NCBI GenBank assembly: GCA_963662175.1
Contig: OY759217.1
Location: 50,878,108-50,942,107 of the forward strand
DNA length: 64,000 bases
From: Aradus depressus
Taxonomy: Eukaryota; Arthropoda; Insecta; Hemiptera; Aradidae
Direction: 5' to 3'
Shown: piece after piece, positions 8,412 through 19,429 of the stretch
How the letters are laid out: the number at the start of each line of letters is the position of its first letter
Numbering within the stretch: position 1 is the stretch's first letter
The notes under the pieces: generated by a model
What the model was told of the DNA's origin: nothing
The model's database searches: none
The model's input: only the letters and a program-made list of their open reading frames with translations
Made by a program: the position numbers and the translations under genes

Positions 8412-9479
8412 TTCACAGACACACAGACAGCATTTTTTTTATATATATTTGGAATCTAAAGGAGAGTATTATACTTACCTTTAGGTTAATGTTGAAAGAA
8501 CATGAAGAAAAGCAGTTCTCTAAAAAGAAAATGTTATAATGGAAAGGAAACAAAGATGGCGTCATGACTGGACAACTGTCCATCATTTTGACGTCAGCAC
8601 TAGTCCATCTAAATCCGAATGCATCAACTGCCCACTGAAGCAGACACAAACGATCCATCTAATTTATATTAATTTCTCCAGTAAGACTCAAGATTAGCAA
8701 AGCTAGACTGAGTCAGGACTAGTCTCAAATGGGATTCTATATTTGAATATTAATTCCCATTGTTTCCGACCGAGATGCGGATTAAACGCGTCTAAGTCAA
8801 TTTTGGTATCTTTGAGACGCAGGTTCCAGTGATTTATCTTCAAAGATTGGAAGAAGGTTCTATCTACCTTACAGAGGAGGCTATGAACAATGAGAAAAAA
8901 AATGTAATATATATTTTTAAGTAAATATAAATTTTTTAAATTTTATTTACTGATTTCAAAAAGTGTAGAAGGGCACAGAACACTTATAGAGGATAAACGT
9001 TACAAAGCATTACGGAAGGATATTACAGCGGTAAAGGAGAAAGACAAAATGGCGAGGATAAAGGAATCCACTTCAATTTCCTCTTCTTTTTTCATTCTAG
9101 AAAGGACCTCTTGACACTATTTCAAGCATTAAGCAAACAGAAGGCTGTTAACACAAGTTTTTTTTATGCTTAAAGTGACAAATAGAAAGGGGCTTTTCTA
9201 CGGCAAAAAGGGCTTTAACACTATTTCAGAGTTTAACAAAGTTATATACTACGAGAAGGAAAATATGGGAATATAAATGTACATACGTCTATCTCATTAA
9301 GTTTGTAGTGAAAAGAGCTGTGTTGAAGGCTGGGTAGATCTGTCGTTGGAAGTTCAGGGTAGGAACAGTACACCTGCTAGGACCACTCAAGAATCGGGTA
9401 TTTGAATTTTGTGGTACTCGGTGTAATTTTTCCAGATCCTGGCGGTTAAAAGAGGAAAAGGAGGAACAGGAGACAGACT
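8412..9479. other. No gene or recognised repeat
   Basis: Mixed-composition sequence. The short minus-strand frame near 8413-8658 has no family resemblance. Nothing else stands out. Confidence 0.45.
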
Positions 9480-9710
9480 AACACTAAAGCCCCAACAACT
9501 GCCGATGTAATGAATGTATTTATAAGAAACTTCATACGTGAATTCAAAACTCTATAAAGACCACAACTGTCGATTTTCAGAGAAATCGGTCGAAGGGGGG
9601 AGGAAGCTTAACTCAAAAACCCTGTTGATATAATAAATCTGTCAACACAAAATATAATACAAAGTGTCACAAAACCCAAATTTAGAGGATCCATGACTTT
9701 TTTTTTCCTG
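9480..9710 (+). repeat. Family D copy
   Basis: AACTGCCGATGTAATGAATG at about 9498, TTTTCAGAGAAATCGGTCGA at 9574, G-run, then a second TGTTGATATAATAAATCTGT block. Confidence 0.7.
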
Positions 9711-10169
9711 TGTGAGGGTTGTTTTACATTTGTCTGGCTTACAAAAAAAATTTGTAGTCGTTAGTTTGCCTTTTGATGTTGTCTACAGATACACTTGGTT
9801 TTGAGAGAGTGGAAACTACATAAACAAGATACACGAAGCTGTTTATTCTGCTCAGATGTATCTGATGACCAACTATAGCTCGGCTGAGGTCGGCTGTATC
9901 CCCGATATCCATTGTCTGATAGTACTTAACTTAATGCCTCTTATCGCTAACTCTTCTCTTCCCACAAATCCTATAATATAGAAACTTATATGATATCATA
10001 ATTCAGTTTTCTTACATCTGAGCTTCTTTCAAGAAAACAATAACATTATATAAATTCCTCTATTTTTATTTCTCATATATTATGCTTTATTTTTCCCCAA
10101 CTATACTCCCCCTGGAAATATAAAATTCCTGCTTGTATGTGTGTGTGTCTGTGAACAGAATAACTCCCG
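9711..10169. other. No gene seen
   Basis: Contains TGTATGTGTGTGTGTCTGTG near 10134, a family D remnant. The rest is unassigned AT-rich sequence. Confidence 0.45.
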
Positions 10170-11235
10170 AAACAAGTGTGATAAAATATATTATGTTAAA
10201 TAAAAATAAAAAATAAAATAATTGAATATATAAAAAATAATTGAATTATTACAATTAATAATAATTAAAACAAGCAAATTGAATTACCATGTTTCCTGTA
10301 GAAATTATATCTGGTCTTTTACTAAATTTTGATTTCTACAGTAGTTTCCGAAAAGGGCCCTAATAATATCAAAAGTTCAAGACGTGCGATTTTAAAAAAA
10401 ATTTCAATAACAAACTTTTCATTTGGATTTCTTCTGAATTTACTAAAGAGATGCCATATAGTTATTCTAAATTTGCGAAAATGTTAAATTTAATCCAAAG
10501 GTACCTACATATAAATTAACTTAATGGGTTAGCAGGGAAAATGAATAACATAGAATAAGAGTACAAATATTTGGGTTTATTTAATTAAATCTATATTATA
10601 AATAGGTTAACTAAATATTGAAAAAAAAAAAAAGAATGAAATTAATTTTTAAAAAGAAATCTTATAAACTAAATACTTGAAACTATATCAAATGTTATTT
10701 TGGGGCATATATATTATGTACACATAAATAAATAAAAGTACCTCCTTTGCGCATCTATTTCAATGTTATTTCACACCTTTTTGCTTAAGCCTAAACCCTT
10801 TTCTCAATGCTAGCCTGTCCACCTTCACATTTAGAACAGCTGATGGTTTTCTTTTGTTCTCCACTCATTGGTTCGTTTTAAAACAAAGTGCGACTTCATA
10901 CATTTATTCACTAATGTAGATATTACACTGTTTTTATACAAATTAAACGTAAGCACACCGTCCTTCGGATGGTCCCGAGCCTGTAAGATGTCAGGTACTC
11001 GTTAAAGACCCCTGCCCTAGGTGAATAAAAAATTTAGGGTAGGCAAATTTTAGGACTCTCACAGCAGAGTCGGGCTCATGTCCACCGGAGTGACGAAAGA
11101 GCGCTCTGGTAGTAGGCGATATGACCACGTTTTTAAAGTCCAGGCATAAGTCATAATAACTAACTACAAATAAATATAATTAATTTTATAATATTTTAAT
11201 AATTACAATCTGTGTAATTTTATACATCACACAAG
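10170..11235 (+). repeat. Long AT-rich dispersed repeat, copy 1 (paralogue of 32940-33790)
   Basis: Shares ordered blocks with 32940-33790: TTGATTTCTACAGTA, TTTCCGAAAAGGGCCCTAA, AACTTTTCATTTGGATTTCT, AAAGAGATGCCATAT, TAAGCCTAAAC, AACAGCTGATGG and AATAAATATAATTAATTTT. No open frame spans it, so it is a decayed non-coding repeat. Copy 1 differs by a SINE insertion. Confidence 0.8.
10940..11166 (+). mobile_element. tRNA-derived SINE, 5'-truncated
   Basis: Begins in the AAACGTAAGCACACCGTCC block and ends CATAAGTCATAATAACTAAC. It lies inside the repeat 10170-11235; the paralogue at about 33725-33735 is the empty site, reading straight from TTTTATAGAAA to AATAAATATAATT. Confidence 0.9.
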
Positions 11236-11710
11236 AAACATAACACGACATTTCTTATATGTTCGCAGAAACCCATAAAATCTCAGAACACCTATTGATT
11301 TTCAGTCAAATCGACTGAAAGGAGGTAGGACAAAAACAGGACCAAAGGGAAGAGGAGTCTCAACTGAAAAACCCTAAAATAACTGTTGATGTAATGAATC
11401 TGTCGACACTAAATCTAATATAAGGTTTCACAACCCCCGTTTAGAGGACCCAACCCTTTTTGTCCTCCGTAAGGGTTGTATTACAATTGTCTGCCTTCCA
11501 AAAAATATTTCTATTCATTAGTTTGCGTTTTTTTTCAGGGGGTTGATAAATTCAACGTGTGCGTCTGTGAACAAGATCATTTCAAAAAGAATTTTAAGTG
11601 TTCTCAGAACCTCATAAGGACGACAAAAATTGGTTTTCAGTCAAATCGGCCGGAGGGAGGCAGATGACACCTATCAATTTTCAACCAAATTGAATAAAGG
11701 GGGGGACTCA
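11236..11710 (+). repeat. Family D copies, two in tandem
   Basis: TTTTCAGTCAAATCGACTG at 11301 and TTTTCAGTCAAATCGGCCGG at 11634, with TGTTGATGTAATGAATCTGT between. Degraded, non-coding. Confidence 0.6.
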
Positions 11711-11780
11711 ACTCAAAAACTCGAACAATTTTCATAGCACATTTGCTTGTTGTATATATTCTTTATATAAAATTGTAACA

Positions 11781-12044
11781 AGGGCGCCGGTAGCTCAGTG
11801 GTATGCATGCTTGCCTTCTGAGCTCAAGGTCGTGGGTTCGAAACCCGGCTGAGGCCCTTAGTTTATTTTATCTGGGAGGTAAAATAAACTTAAGCACGCC
11901 GTTCTTTGGGCCTGTACGATGTCAAGTATTCGTTAAAGACCCCTGCCCCAGGTGAATAAAAAATTTAGGACTCCCGCAGTAGAGTCGGGCCCATCCAGTG
12001 TGACGAAAGAGCGCTCTGGTAGTAGACGATATGACCTCGTAGTT
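11781..12044 (+). mobile_element. tRNA-derived SINE, 3'-truncated
   Basis: Starts AGGGCGCCGGTAGCTCAGTG with a B box at about 11833 (GTGGGTTCGAAACCC). It lacks several internal segments and stops at ATATGACCTCGTAGTT, close to the LINE that follows. Its antisense keeps an open frame that extends the LINE ORF. Confidence 0.9.
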
Positions 12045-12156
12045 CCTGAGTGAGGCACTAATGATTTTGAACCAAATCAATGATTCGCTCTGGGGAAGTA
12101 CTTTTCTGGTTTCATTTGACGATTTTTTCTTTTCAGTAATAAAAACTTGTGTGTGA

Positions 12157-14098
12157 ACCCACCATCCGGCAGCGGCGTACCTTGCTACTGCCTCGAAAAC
12201 CCCGGTGTAAATAGTTTTACACGCGGAGTAGCCGAGACCCCACGTCGCTCGGGCTAGGTAGCTCAGAGCGTTAAAGGTAGCTGTTGTCCTATCCTTGATG
12301 GCAACAGCGTGGGGCGTGACGTTGAATCCCGGCCCAATCCCCACACCCAGGTACGTGATCACGGCCGGAAATTCAACGCGTCGGTCGTGTACTGCAAGAA
12401 CCGGGGGGTGGCGGGCGTCAGTTTTTCCTCTCATCAGCATAGCCGCTGTCTTGCTGGGAGAGAGGGTTAACTTGTTCAGGCGGCACCAAGTGTCAGTAGA
12501 GTCGATCGCGGCTTGGGCTCGGGCAGTCAGAGTGGCACGACTATCAGCGTGCACCGTGACCACTAGGTCGTCAACATAGGCTATTGCCCTGTGTCCACGA
12601 GTCTCGAGGTCACGAAGCAGTCCATCAAAGAGTATGTTCCAGAGTGTTGGTCCGAGGACCGAGCCCTGGGGACACCCTCTGGTGATGTTCACTGTAGTGC
12701 TGGTGAATTGCTGTCTCACCGTCGCAGAGCGCTCGCTGAGGAAGCTGGAGATGAGCCCGAATAGGTTCCTAGGTATTCCCACAGACCGTAGTCGCAAGAG
12801 AATGGCAGGCCACCAGGCGCAGTCGAAGGCCGCGGCTACATCGAAGAAGATGCAGAGAGAGTATTTCCCTCTGACCTCCTCGACATCCGCCCTTAGCATT
12901 CTCAACGCATCCTCAGTGGATCTGCCCTTCATGCATCCGAATTGTCTGTGCGAAACAAAGGCCTGTACCCGGGCCCGAATTCCCGACAGGATCAGAGTCT
13001 CCAACACCTTGCCGGAGACTGGGAGTAGGCTGATCGGTCTGTAGCTACCCGCCAAGGAGAGGTCCCTGTCCCCAGGCTTGACAAACGTGCACACAAGTGC
13101 CTGTTTCCAAGCACTCGGGAAGTGGTATGTCCTTAGGCAGGAGTTGACCAGATGAAGGAGATCCGCCTTTATGGCCGGGAATGCCTTCTTGATCATGGCG
13201 GCATCTATGAGATCTATCCCAGGGGCGCCGCCATTCCTCTGCCTCCCTACCGCCAAGCTTAGATCTAATTCATCCCAGTCCGGGGCGTCCTCTGTATCCG
13301 GCAAGGCACGGGCAGTCTCTCTTATAATTACCTGGGCGGGGGTATCCTCCATCGGGTCGTCCGCCGGAAAGGCCACCCCCAAGTACATCCTTCCTGCCTC
13401 CTCCAGGGACAAGGCGTAAACGTCCCCGTCCCTGATGGAGGCCACCGGGGCGACCGGCCTCAGCCTCCCGGTGGCGACTCGGTAAGGGATCCCCCACGGG
13501 TTTCTGACACTCTCCTCCTCTATGAAGTTCCTCCAACTTACCTTCTTCGCAGTGGCGATGCTTCGGTTGTAGGCATTATTCAGTTGTCGGTACTCTTCCC
13601 GTCTTAACATCTTCAGAAGCGGGTTCCCGCACCGTTGGTACCTACGCCTGGCGCGGTATACAACCTTCTTAGCGAGGGTAAGCTCCTCACTCCACCAGGG
13701 AACCTTTTTGAGCCTGTTTACCTTCCTGGGGATGGTTTCGTCGGCAGCTCGGAGTAATATGCTACCGAGCTGTGCAACTCCCTCCTCGATCTGGTCAACA
13801 GGGTCAAAGCTCCCGAGGCCTTCCCAATCCTCGTCGCAGGAGTAGGTAGCAACGGCGGTCACAAAGGCGTCCGAGATGGCCTTGCGTGTGGCAAAGCGCG
13901 GGTCTCTAGGCCTGACCGCTGGAAGACCCGGGTCAAAGAGCTGAACATCTATGACGCAATGGTCGCTAGATGTGACTTCTCTGACACGCCATCCTCCCAC
14001 GGCCTGGCCTAGTCCGCCGGACACAAGTGTGACATCTATATGGGATTCTCCCATTGCACCACGAAATGTGGGCGGGGAGTCCGGGTCGTTGACAATGA
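12157..14098 (-). pseudogene. R1-group non-LTR retrotransposon ORF2, truncated at both ends
   Basis: An APE-type LINE polyprotein fragment with an unbroken frame; the first Met of the open frame is at 14054. Upstream in frame, VNDPDSPPTFRG continues the endonuclease until a TAA just before about 14098, where similarity stops, so the 5' end is truncated. Numbered from that Met: endonuclease C-terminus with SSDH at 29-32; a linker; reverse transcriptase from about 270 (GAPGID), FFDVAAAFD at 403-411 (catalytic Asp 405), WWPAIL typical of the R1 group, GCPQGSVLGP at 460-469, and YVDD at 493-496 (Asp 495, 496). After WW at 631-632 (about 12157) similarity ends; the open frame runs on through non-LINE sequence and antisense SINE to 11922. 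The thumb/C-terminal region is missing. High GC and no internal stop over about 630 codons suggest a fairly recent copy, but it cannot be complete or autonomous. Confidence 0.93.
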
Positions 14099-16165
14099 AA
14101 ACTGGTTACTATCACTCTTCTGTGAGGAACATTTGAAAAAAATGAACTTTATTTGAGGGGGCTCTCTGTGGTTTTTGAATGCGCGCCCCCCCCCCCTCTC
14201 CGTGCCCTCTGCAAAAGAAAATAAATACCAGGAACACTAGACAAATAAATAACAAAAACTCACAAATCATTGTTTCTTTGTAGATGGGACTCTCGGACAT
14301 AGAACGGAATCAAATAAAAGTTGGGTAGCTTTGATCCTTGTAGCAGGAGCAAAGCAAATATTAATCGAGTTGTTTTGAAAGGTTGGCGCCAAGTTGGAGC
14401 AGAAAGGACTCCACTCTTTGTACAAATATGAATAACTTTATTTGAAATAACCCTCCTTCAGGTTTGGAGGTCATGAATAAAACATGCCGGTAATGACCCT
14501 AAAGTTGACCAGACCCTATGGGAAAGGAACACACCATTATCACTTCACAAATCTACACCCCACCACACAGGATTTCCATTGTCTCTTATATTGTACTTTT
14601 CTGAAAATCTCTCCTGAAAATATGGATATAGGTTTCTGTCGGAAAGATCTTATGCTGAAAATATGGCACACAAATAAAAATTTAAGAGGGAAATTTTATA
14701 TTGAGTGTTCCACTGGTATTTCATGTTTTCCAATTTCATGATTCACCGGCAATATACTTCTCCAGCATGAATAAATCAATTGTAATTATTAGTTATAATC
14801 ATACATTAAAAAATCTGTTTGTAAAGCTACTTCCGTCAGATTTTTTACAAATTAAATTCGATTGGTCGAGAGATACCGGATGTAATCATGTGAGGTTAAT
14901 ATTAATTTTTTTTTTTTTAAATTAAAAAAACAAGAACATTTTTTATTATTTCGTAAGAAAATTTATTATAATTTATTAATAAAATGAATAATTAATTTAA
15001 AATATTTGATTATTATTTATAAAATTTTAATTTACAATTTAAACATTAAAACAATTTTGGTAACACATATAAAATTTAGCTTCATTTATCGATTGTAAAT
15101 GAATAATCGACCTGCTTGATTGGAATTGATTTACGTCGCGATGTTTTTAGTCATGGGCCTCTATATGTAGCTTTGTCAAGAGTACGTTCGAAAAGTGGGC
15201 TAAAAATTTATATTGATAGTAGTAAAAACTATCATTAAGTGTAAAATTACGTATTTAAAGAAATTTTAAGCTAAAATACGGTAAATACTGTAGTTTAACC
15301 TTAAAAATTTGAATTTAAAATTGATAGTTACAAACAAAAAATAGGTGAAATACAATCAGCGCGAGTAGCGCGCATAATTGACCTAGTATATTTAAAATTA
15401 CTATTTATTCTATATTTGTAATTATTATTACTTTATATTATTAATTGTAATTCTCGATTCTATTTCTTATTTGTTTCGTTTGTTTCTTGGGTTCGCCAAG
15501 ATTACCGACAGTTTTGAAAAACTAAGTTGACATGGGGTTGCAAGATTCACAAAAAGAAACTTACTCCATGATTATCTTAATAAATATATTTGATAATAAC
15601 ATTATTGATATTTATGGTTATTTATCAGAATCCTTTTCTCTATATTACTATCCTAGAATATTTGTATATTGCTATAATCTACAGGTACCTTGTTGCGTGG
15701 CGCTGTCTACCGCGATTTCTGCTGTGCTTCGGATTTCTTCAAAAGTCTCCTGACTCTACGTTAAACTTGATACACGATTTCACTTATTTTCCTTTTCATA
15801 TAATAAACATTGTACTGACACAAGGTTCACATCTCAAAACAGTTGGGAGCTTCTCCCTCACGTCCACCCTTCTGGAGGGTGACTCTAAAAGTGATTCTCA
15901 CTCTTTAGAGTTAACTCGCTTTGTAAAAGTCCTTCGAGACACGTCCACCCTCCTCCAAGGTGACTCACTAAGTGAAGCCTAGTTGGGTTCTTCCCGCTCT
16001 CCCGCCATTCTTCCGCCGGCATTTTCCTTCACACCGATTGGCTGCCCATGTCAAGTGGTCCACACCCTTCCTTACGTGGTATTGCTGCTGACGAGATCGG
16101 ACATCTCCCTCCTTCCACCGAGTTCCTGGTCTCCACTCTTTACACTTCCATCTGCATTGTCATTT
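14099..16165. other. No gene recognised
   Basis: 14099-15530 is AT-rich with a C-run near 14187. 15690-16165 is more GC-rich and holds two related blocks, GTCCACCCTTCTGGAGGGTG and GTCCACCCTCCTCCAAGGTG (15861 and 15941), each followed by ACTC. Short open frames here have no family resemblance. Part of 15700-16165 may be further 3' sequence of the PLE relic. Confidence 0.45.
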
Positions 16166-16199
16166 TTACTTAACAACTTCTAAATTGAGGAACGCGGAC

Positions 16200-16425
16200 A
16201 TATTGAGGAATTTGTAATTTAAAACGACGTCCCGTCTGTCCAATGTATAATTGACTGCACGTCGCGCACTCTAAGCTATAAACACCGTCTTTATTCTCAA
16301 TATCGGTTTTGTCCCTACCTCTCTCTAAGCACTGGCTTATGGGATTGATAGTTTTAAACCCGATATTAAAACCTTATTTTTTTAATAATTTACCTACTTT
16401 CTCTGAAATTTTTCCATAATAAGTT
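16200..16425 (-). pseudogene. Penelope-like element, C-terminal GIY-YIG endonuclease fragment
   Basis: The minus strand translates as YGKISEKVGKLLKK, a stop, then GFNIGFKTINPISQ, ENKDGVYSLECATC and QLYIGQTGRRF. The pair GVY...YIGQTGRRF is the signature of the GIY-YIG nuclease at the C-terminus of Penelope-like retroelements, with the Cys pair CATC typical of the group. The upstream peptide matches the end of the PLE reverse transcriptase region. One in-frame stop and loss of the sequence after RRF make it a relic. Further minus-sense PLE sequence may extend to about 16700 in other frames, but I cannot align it with confidence. Confidence 0.8.
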
Positions 16426-16972
16426 AAGCTGACCCATCTATTAGTGGAGTCTTTTTAAAGACAGAATCAAGGAACAACGGACCGAAATAAAGAACCGAGG
16501 CAACCGTTCTACATTCGCGACTCACATTATTGACAATAGCCACACTTTTGACCCATCTACAGGCATAAAATATCTTCGTTGTTGTTCTAAAAGCAGGCTA
16601 CTTGATAGCTTAGAATAATTAGAAATAAATAAAGCTACCAAAAGGAACATTTGTATGAATGACCAAATTTATTTTAACTATTCCCCTTTGCTAACACGTT
16701 CTATTTCCACATATGCCTATGTTTGTTATTATCTGTTATTATTATAGGTTTCCACATATATGTTATTATCCGTTATGTTTTTTAGTTTTATTCTTTACTT
16801 ATTAGTCAAAGGATGTTATTTTATGTAAATTAAGAAAGATTAGTGTTTTGTCAAATATTTCATGATGTAGCTAACGGTAAAGCCGGGGGATTCCCTAATT
16901 GAAGTGGCACCTTTCACCAGAGATGTATTGGAAGGGTCGCACTCTGCAAACTGACTTACTTCATAACTAGAC

Positions 16973-17001
16973 CTGACGATGGTGTGAGGCCGAAACCGGT
17001 A
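16973..17001 (+). ncRNA. Hammerhead-ribozyme-like motif (family i, copy 1)
   Basis: CTGACGA core, extra T, a GG...CC stem II closed by a short loop, GAAA core, palindromic CCGG stem III, then TA. Stem I can form 4 bp (AGAC with GTTT). PLE terminal repeats are known to carry minimal type I hammerheads with very short stem III, and this motif lies about 550 bp from a GIY-YIG fragment. Confidence 0.5.
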
Positions 17002-17006
17002 GTTTT

Positions 17007-17350
17007 AGGTTAGGTTTTATGACTCATGCCCGGGCTTTAACTACGAGGTCATATCGCCTACTACCAGAGTGCTCTTTCGTCACTCTGGTGGACATGAGCC
17101 CGACTCTACTGTGGGAGTCCTAAATTTTGCCTACCCTAAATTTTTTATTCATCTAGGGTAGGGGTCTTTAACGAGTACCTGACATCGTACAGGCTCGGGA
17201 CCATCGCTTAACGTCCCATCCGAAGGACGGCGTGCTTAAGTTTATTTTACCTCCCAGATAAAATAAACTAAGGGCCTCGGTCGGGCTACGAACCCACGGC
17301 CTTGAGCTCAGAAGTCAAGCACGCATACCACTGAGCTACCGGCGCCCTCT
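17007..17350 (-). mobile_element. tRNA-derived SINE, full length, with 11-bp target duplication
   Basis: CCGGTAGTTTT occurs at 16996-17006 and again at 17351-17361, an exact target-site duplication. The element is 344 bp in reverse sense, from AGGTTAGGTTTTATGACTC to the inverted head GAGCTACCGGCGCCCTC. It is the best-bounded SINE copy here. It interrupts the sequence just after the hammerhead-like motif. Confidence 0.97.
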
Positions 17351-17554
17351 CCGGTAGTTTTATAAATATCTTTAGTGGAATAGACAATATTTCAAAAAAT
17401 AAGTTTGTTTTATTCATTTATTTTTACTTAAAACATTTAATGTCCATATTTTTGGACATTACACAACTACGTTTGATTTCCACTAAAATGGACCGTTTTA
17501 GCTAACAATCTCCAGCTGACTTACCTACATATGTACTTCTGAATACTAAATGTT

Positions 17555-17930
17555 GTGTTCAAACATTCATTACATCGGAAATATTTAGTGTTTTCGGAGC
17601 ACCCCTCCTCTGATCGGCCCTTTCATTTCGACCGACTTCTCTCAATATTAATAACCGCCATCCATTACAGCCTCTTCCCTTCGGTCGATATCGCTGATAA
17701 TTAATAGCTATTGTCCTCATATAGTTTTAATTTTAAATATGAAATTTTGAACGTTTGCGCTAATATGCAACAGTTGATTTACATGGTGGCTCCTAAGTCG
17801 AGCTCACCTCATCTCATCTCCACTTTCCTTTCTAACGAAAAATAGTATAGGCATAAGTTAGGTAATCGTTCAGAAATTTCATGTTGAGTTTTCACCAGTT
17901 TTCCGAACCCTGATTACAAAAATAAAAAAA
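17555..17930 (-). repeat. Family D fragments
   Basis: 17568-17790 is the inverted distal half (ATTCATTACATCGGAAATAT, then TCGGTCGATATCGCTGATAA). 17855-17915 has plus-sense proximal blocks (GTTAGGTAATCGTTCAGAAA). Degraded. Confidence 0.55.
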
Positions 17931-18166
17931 ATTAAATTACATTTGTATAACCAGAAAATATGAGTCATTGCGGATATGAAGAGCGAACTCAACAAAATGC
18001 TCTATTCCAGAAAAAAACATTTAATTTTTTTTTTTCTTCATATACAAGTAGATGCAACAATCCATTCATTTAGTGAACGGGTATAGTAAACAACACGTTC
18101 TTGTGCTCCTCAATATCTTTATTTCCAAAGTTTTTTTTATAACATATAGGTATTAAATATAGAATA

Positions 18167-18853
18167 CTAGCAGTAATACCCGGCGTTGCCCGGGGAACTT
18201 TGACTTTTCTCCTAATATCTCTTGTTCGAATCCATTTAAATTCTTCAATAGTACATTCATGATGTTATAATTTTCAATTATTCATACGGAATAAGGCTTA
18301 TAGTCCTTCAACGGCAGACATCCCAGCTAGTAAGTTTTTAGGACCCCTGGGCACCATGGCTAGTACGCGCCATTCAACGGCGGAAACCACAGCTAGTGAA
18401 TACTTAGCATCAGTGGACGTCCTAGCCAGTGCGTACTTGAGAACGCTTGTGACCTCCAGGTTGATTAAAACATAGACTTCAACCATCCTGGAGCTAAAAC
18501 TAATTTATTCAAAAAGATTTCTCATTAATCGTTGCAATGGTTTTCGAGTTACAAAGATTGCATGAGTGGATGCTGGGATGGACCAGGGGTTGATTAAAAA
18601 ATAGACCTTAACCTTCCGGTAGATAAAACTTATCTATTCAAAAAGATTCCTCATTAATCATTGCAGTGGTTTTTGAGTTACAAAGATTGCGTGGGTGGAT
18701 GCTGGGATGGACCAGATATTGAGGTACTAATACGCCTATAACCTTCCACAGACGATGACGAACAAATTAAAAAAAAATAATAATCAAATCCATGAAGCCG
18801 TTCGTGAGTTATAGCGGTACAACGCACAGACATTTTCAGCTTTATATATATGA
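18167..18853 (-). mobile_element. Non-autonomous Helitron, 687 bp
   Basis: In reverse sense it starts TCATATATATAAAGCTG after host A and ends with the hairpin CCCGGGCAACGCCGGG, about 10 nt, then CTAG before host T: the Helitron ends and the A^T insertion context. There is no Rep/helicase coding sequence. Internally a segment of about 118 bp is duplicated in tandem (TGGATGCTGGGATGGACCAG at both 18570 and 18692). Confidence 0.9.
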
Positions 18854-19374
18854 TTTTCAATTTTTTTTTTTTGTTTAAAGAGAGCTGTGGTTAATTTCTG
18901 TTTGAATTTTGTGTTTTGTCTTCATTAATCATAGTTTAGGTGATTTTTTTTTTCTTTTTTTTTTTTCTTCTTTAATGGCAAGCATTGAAAAAGAAGAGGA
19001 CAATGCTACCTCAGGAATCAACTCGGACCAACTCAACAAAAAAGCCTATCTAGCCCCTCATGTTGAGTTGGCCCTTCTTATCCACAACGCCTCATATGAT
19101 TAGAGCGAAAAAAAAAAAAAATTGTTCAAAACCACTGAAAACATTAATAACTGGAAATGAAAAGTGCAGTAAATTTTTGTAGAATTAGGTGAGTTCCAGG
19201 AATCATTAATAGGGCTTTGGGATATAACGAAACAATGGAGGGCTTTGTGGAGATCGTGTTCCTAGAAAAATAACCCAGTGATTCTAATTAGTGCTCTCAT
19301 ATGTGGAAACATCCTGACTGTGTGTTCGCTGGAAAAGGAGGAAGGACTGAAGTGAGAGCAGCAAAATTAGCTAT
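18854..19374. other. No gene recognised
   Basis: A T-rich tract is followed by an open frame from ATG 18975 to 19103 (42 codons: MASIEKEEDNATSG..., ending HNASYD). It is acidic and hydrophilic with no recognised family. It could be a stray coding fragment of the adjacent Ty3/gypsy relic. Confidence 0.4.
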
Positions 19375-19429
19375 TTGAAGTATAGGGGACGTTATGTAAA
19401 CGGAAAGAAATTGGACAGGAAATTTTTTG

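Larger units (their letters stand above)
16426..17450. mobile_element. PLE-associated terminal region
   Basis: Contains a hammerhead-like motif (16973-17001). After the SINE it resumes at 17351 as ATAAATATCTTTAGTGGAAT then AGACAATATTTCAAAA. The same tail follows the motif at 27876 in shortened form and recurs at 26589-26710. The ATTGAGG/GCGGACATA block at 16182-16202 recurs inverted at 26713-26740. These shared blocks define one repeat family bound to the PLE fragment. Confidence 0.55.

Noticed and set aside
11922..12156. C-terminal extension of the LINE open frame
   Set aside because: It reads unrelated sequence and the antisense strand of a SINE; the LINE similarity ends near 12157, so it is not part of the protein.
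12295..13419. Plus-strand open frames of 82-136 codons
   Set aside because: They are antisense shadows of the GC-rich reverse-transcriptase frame.
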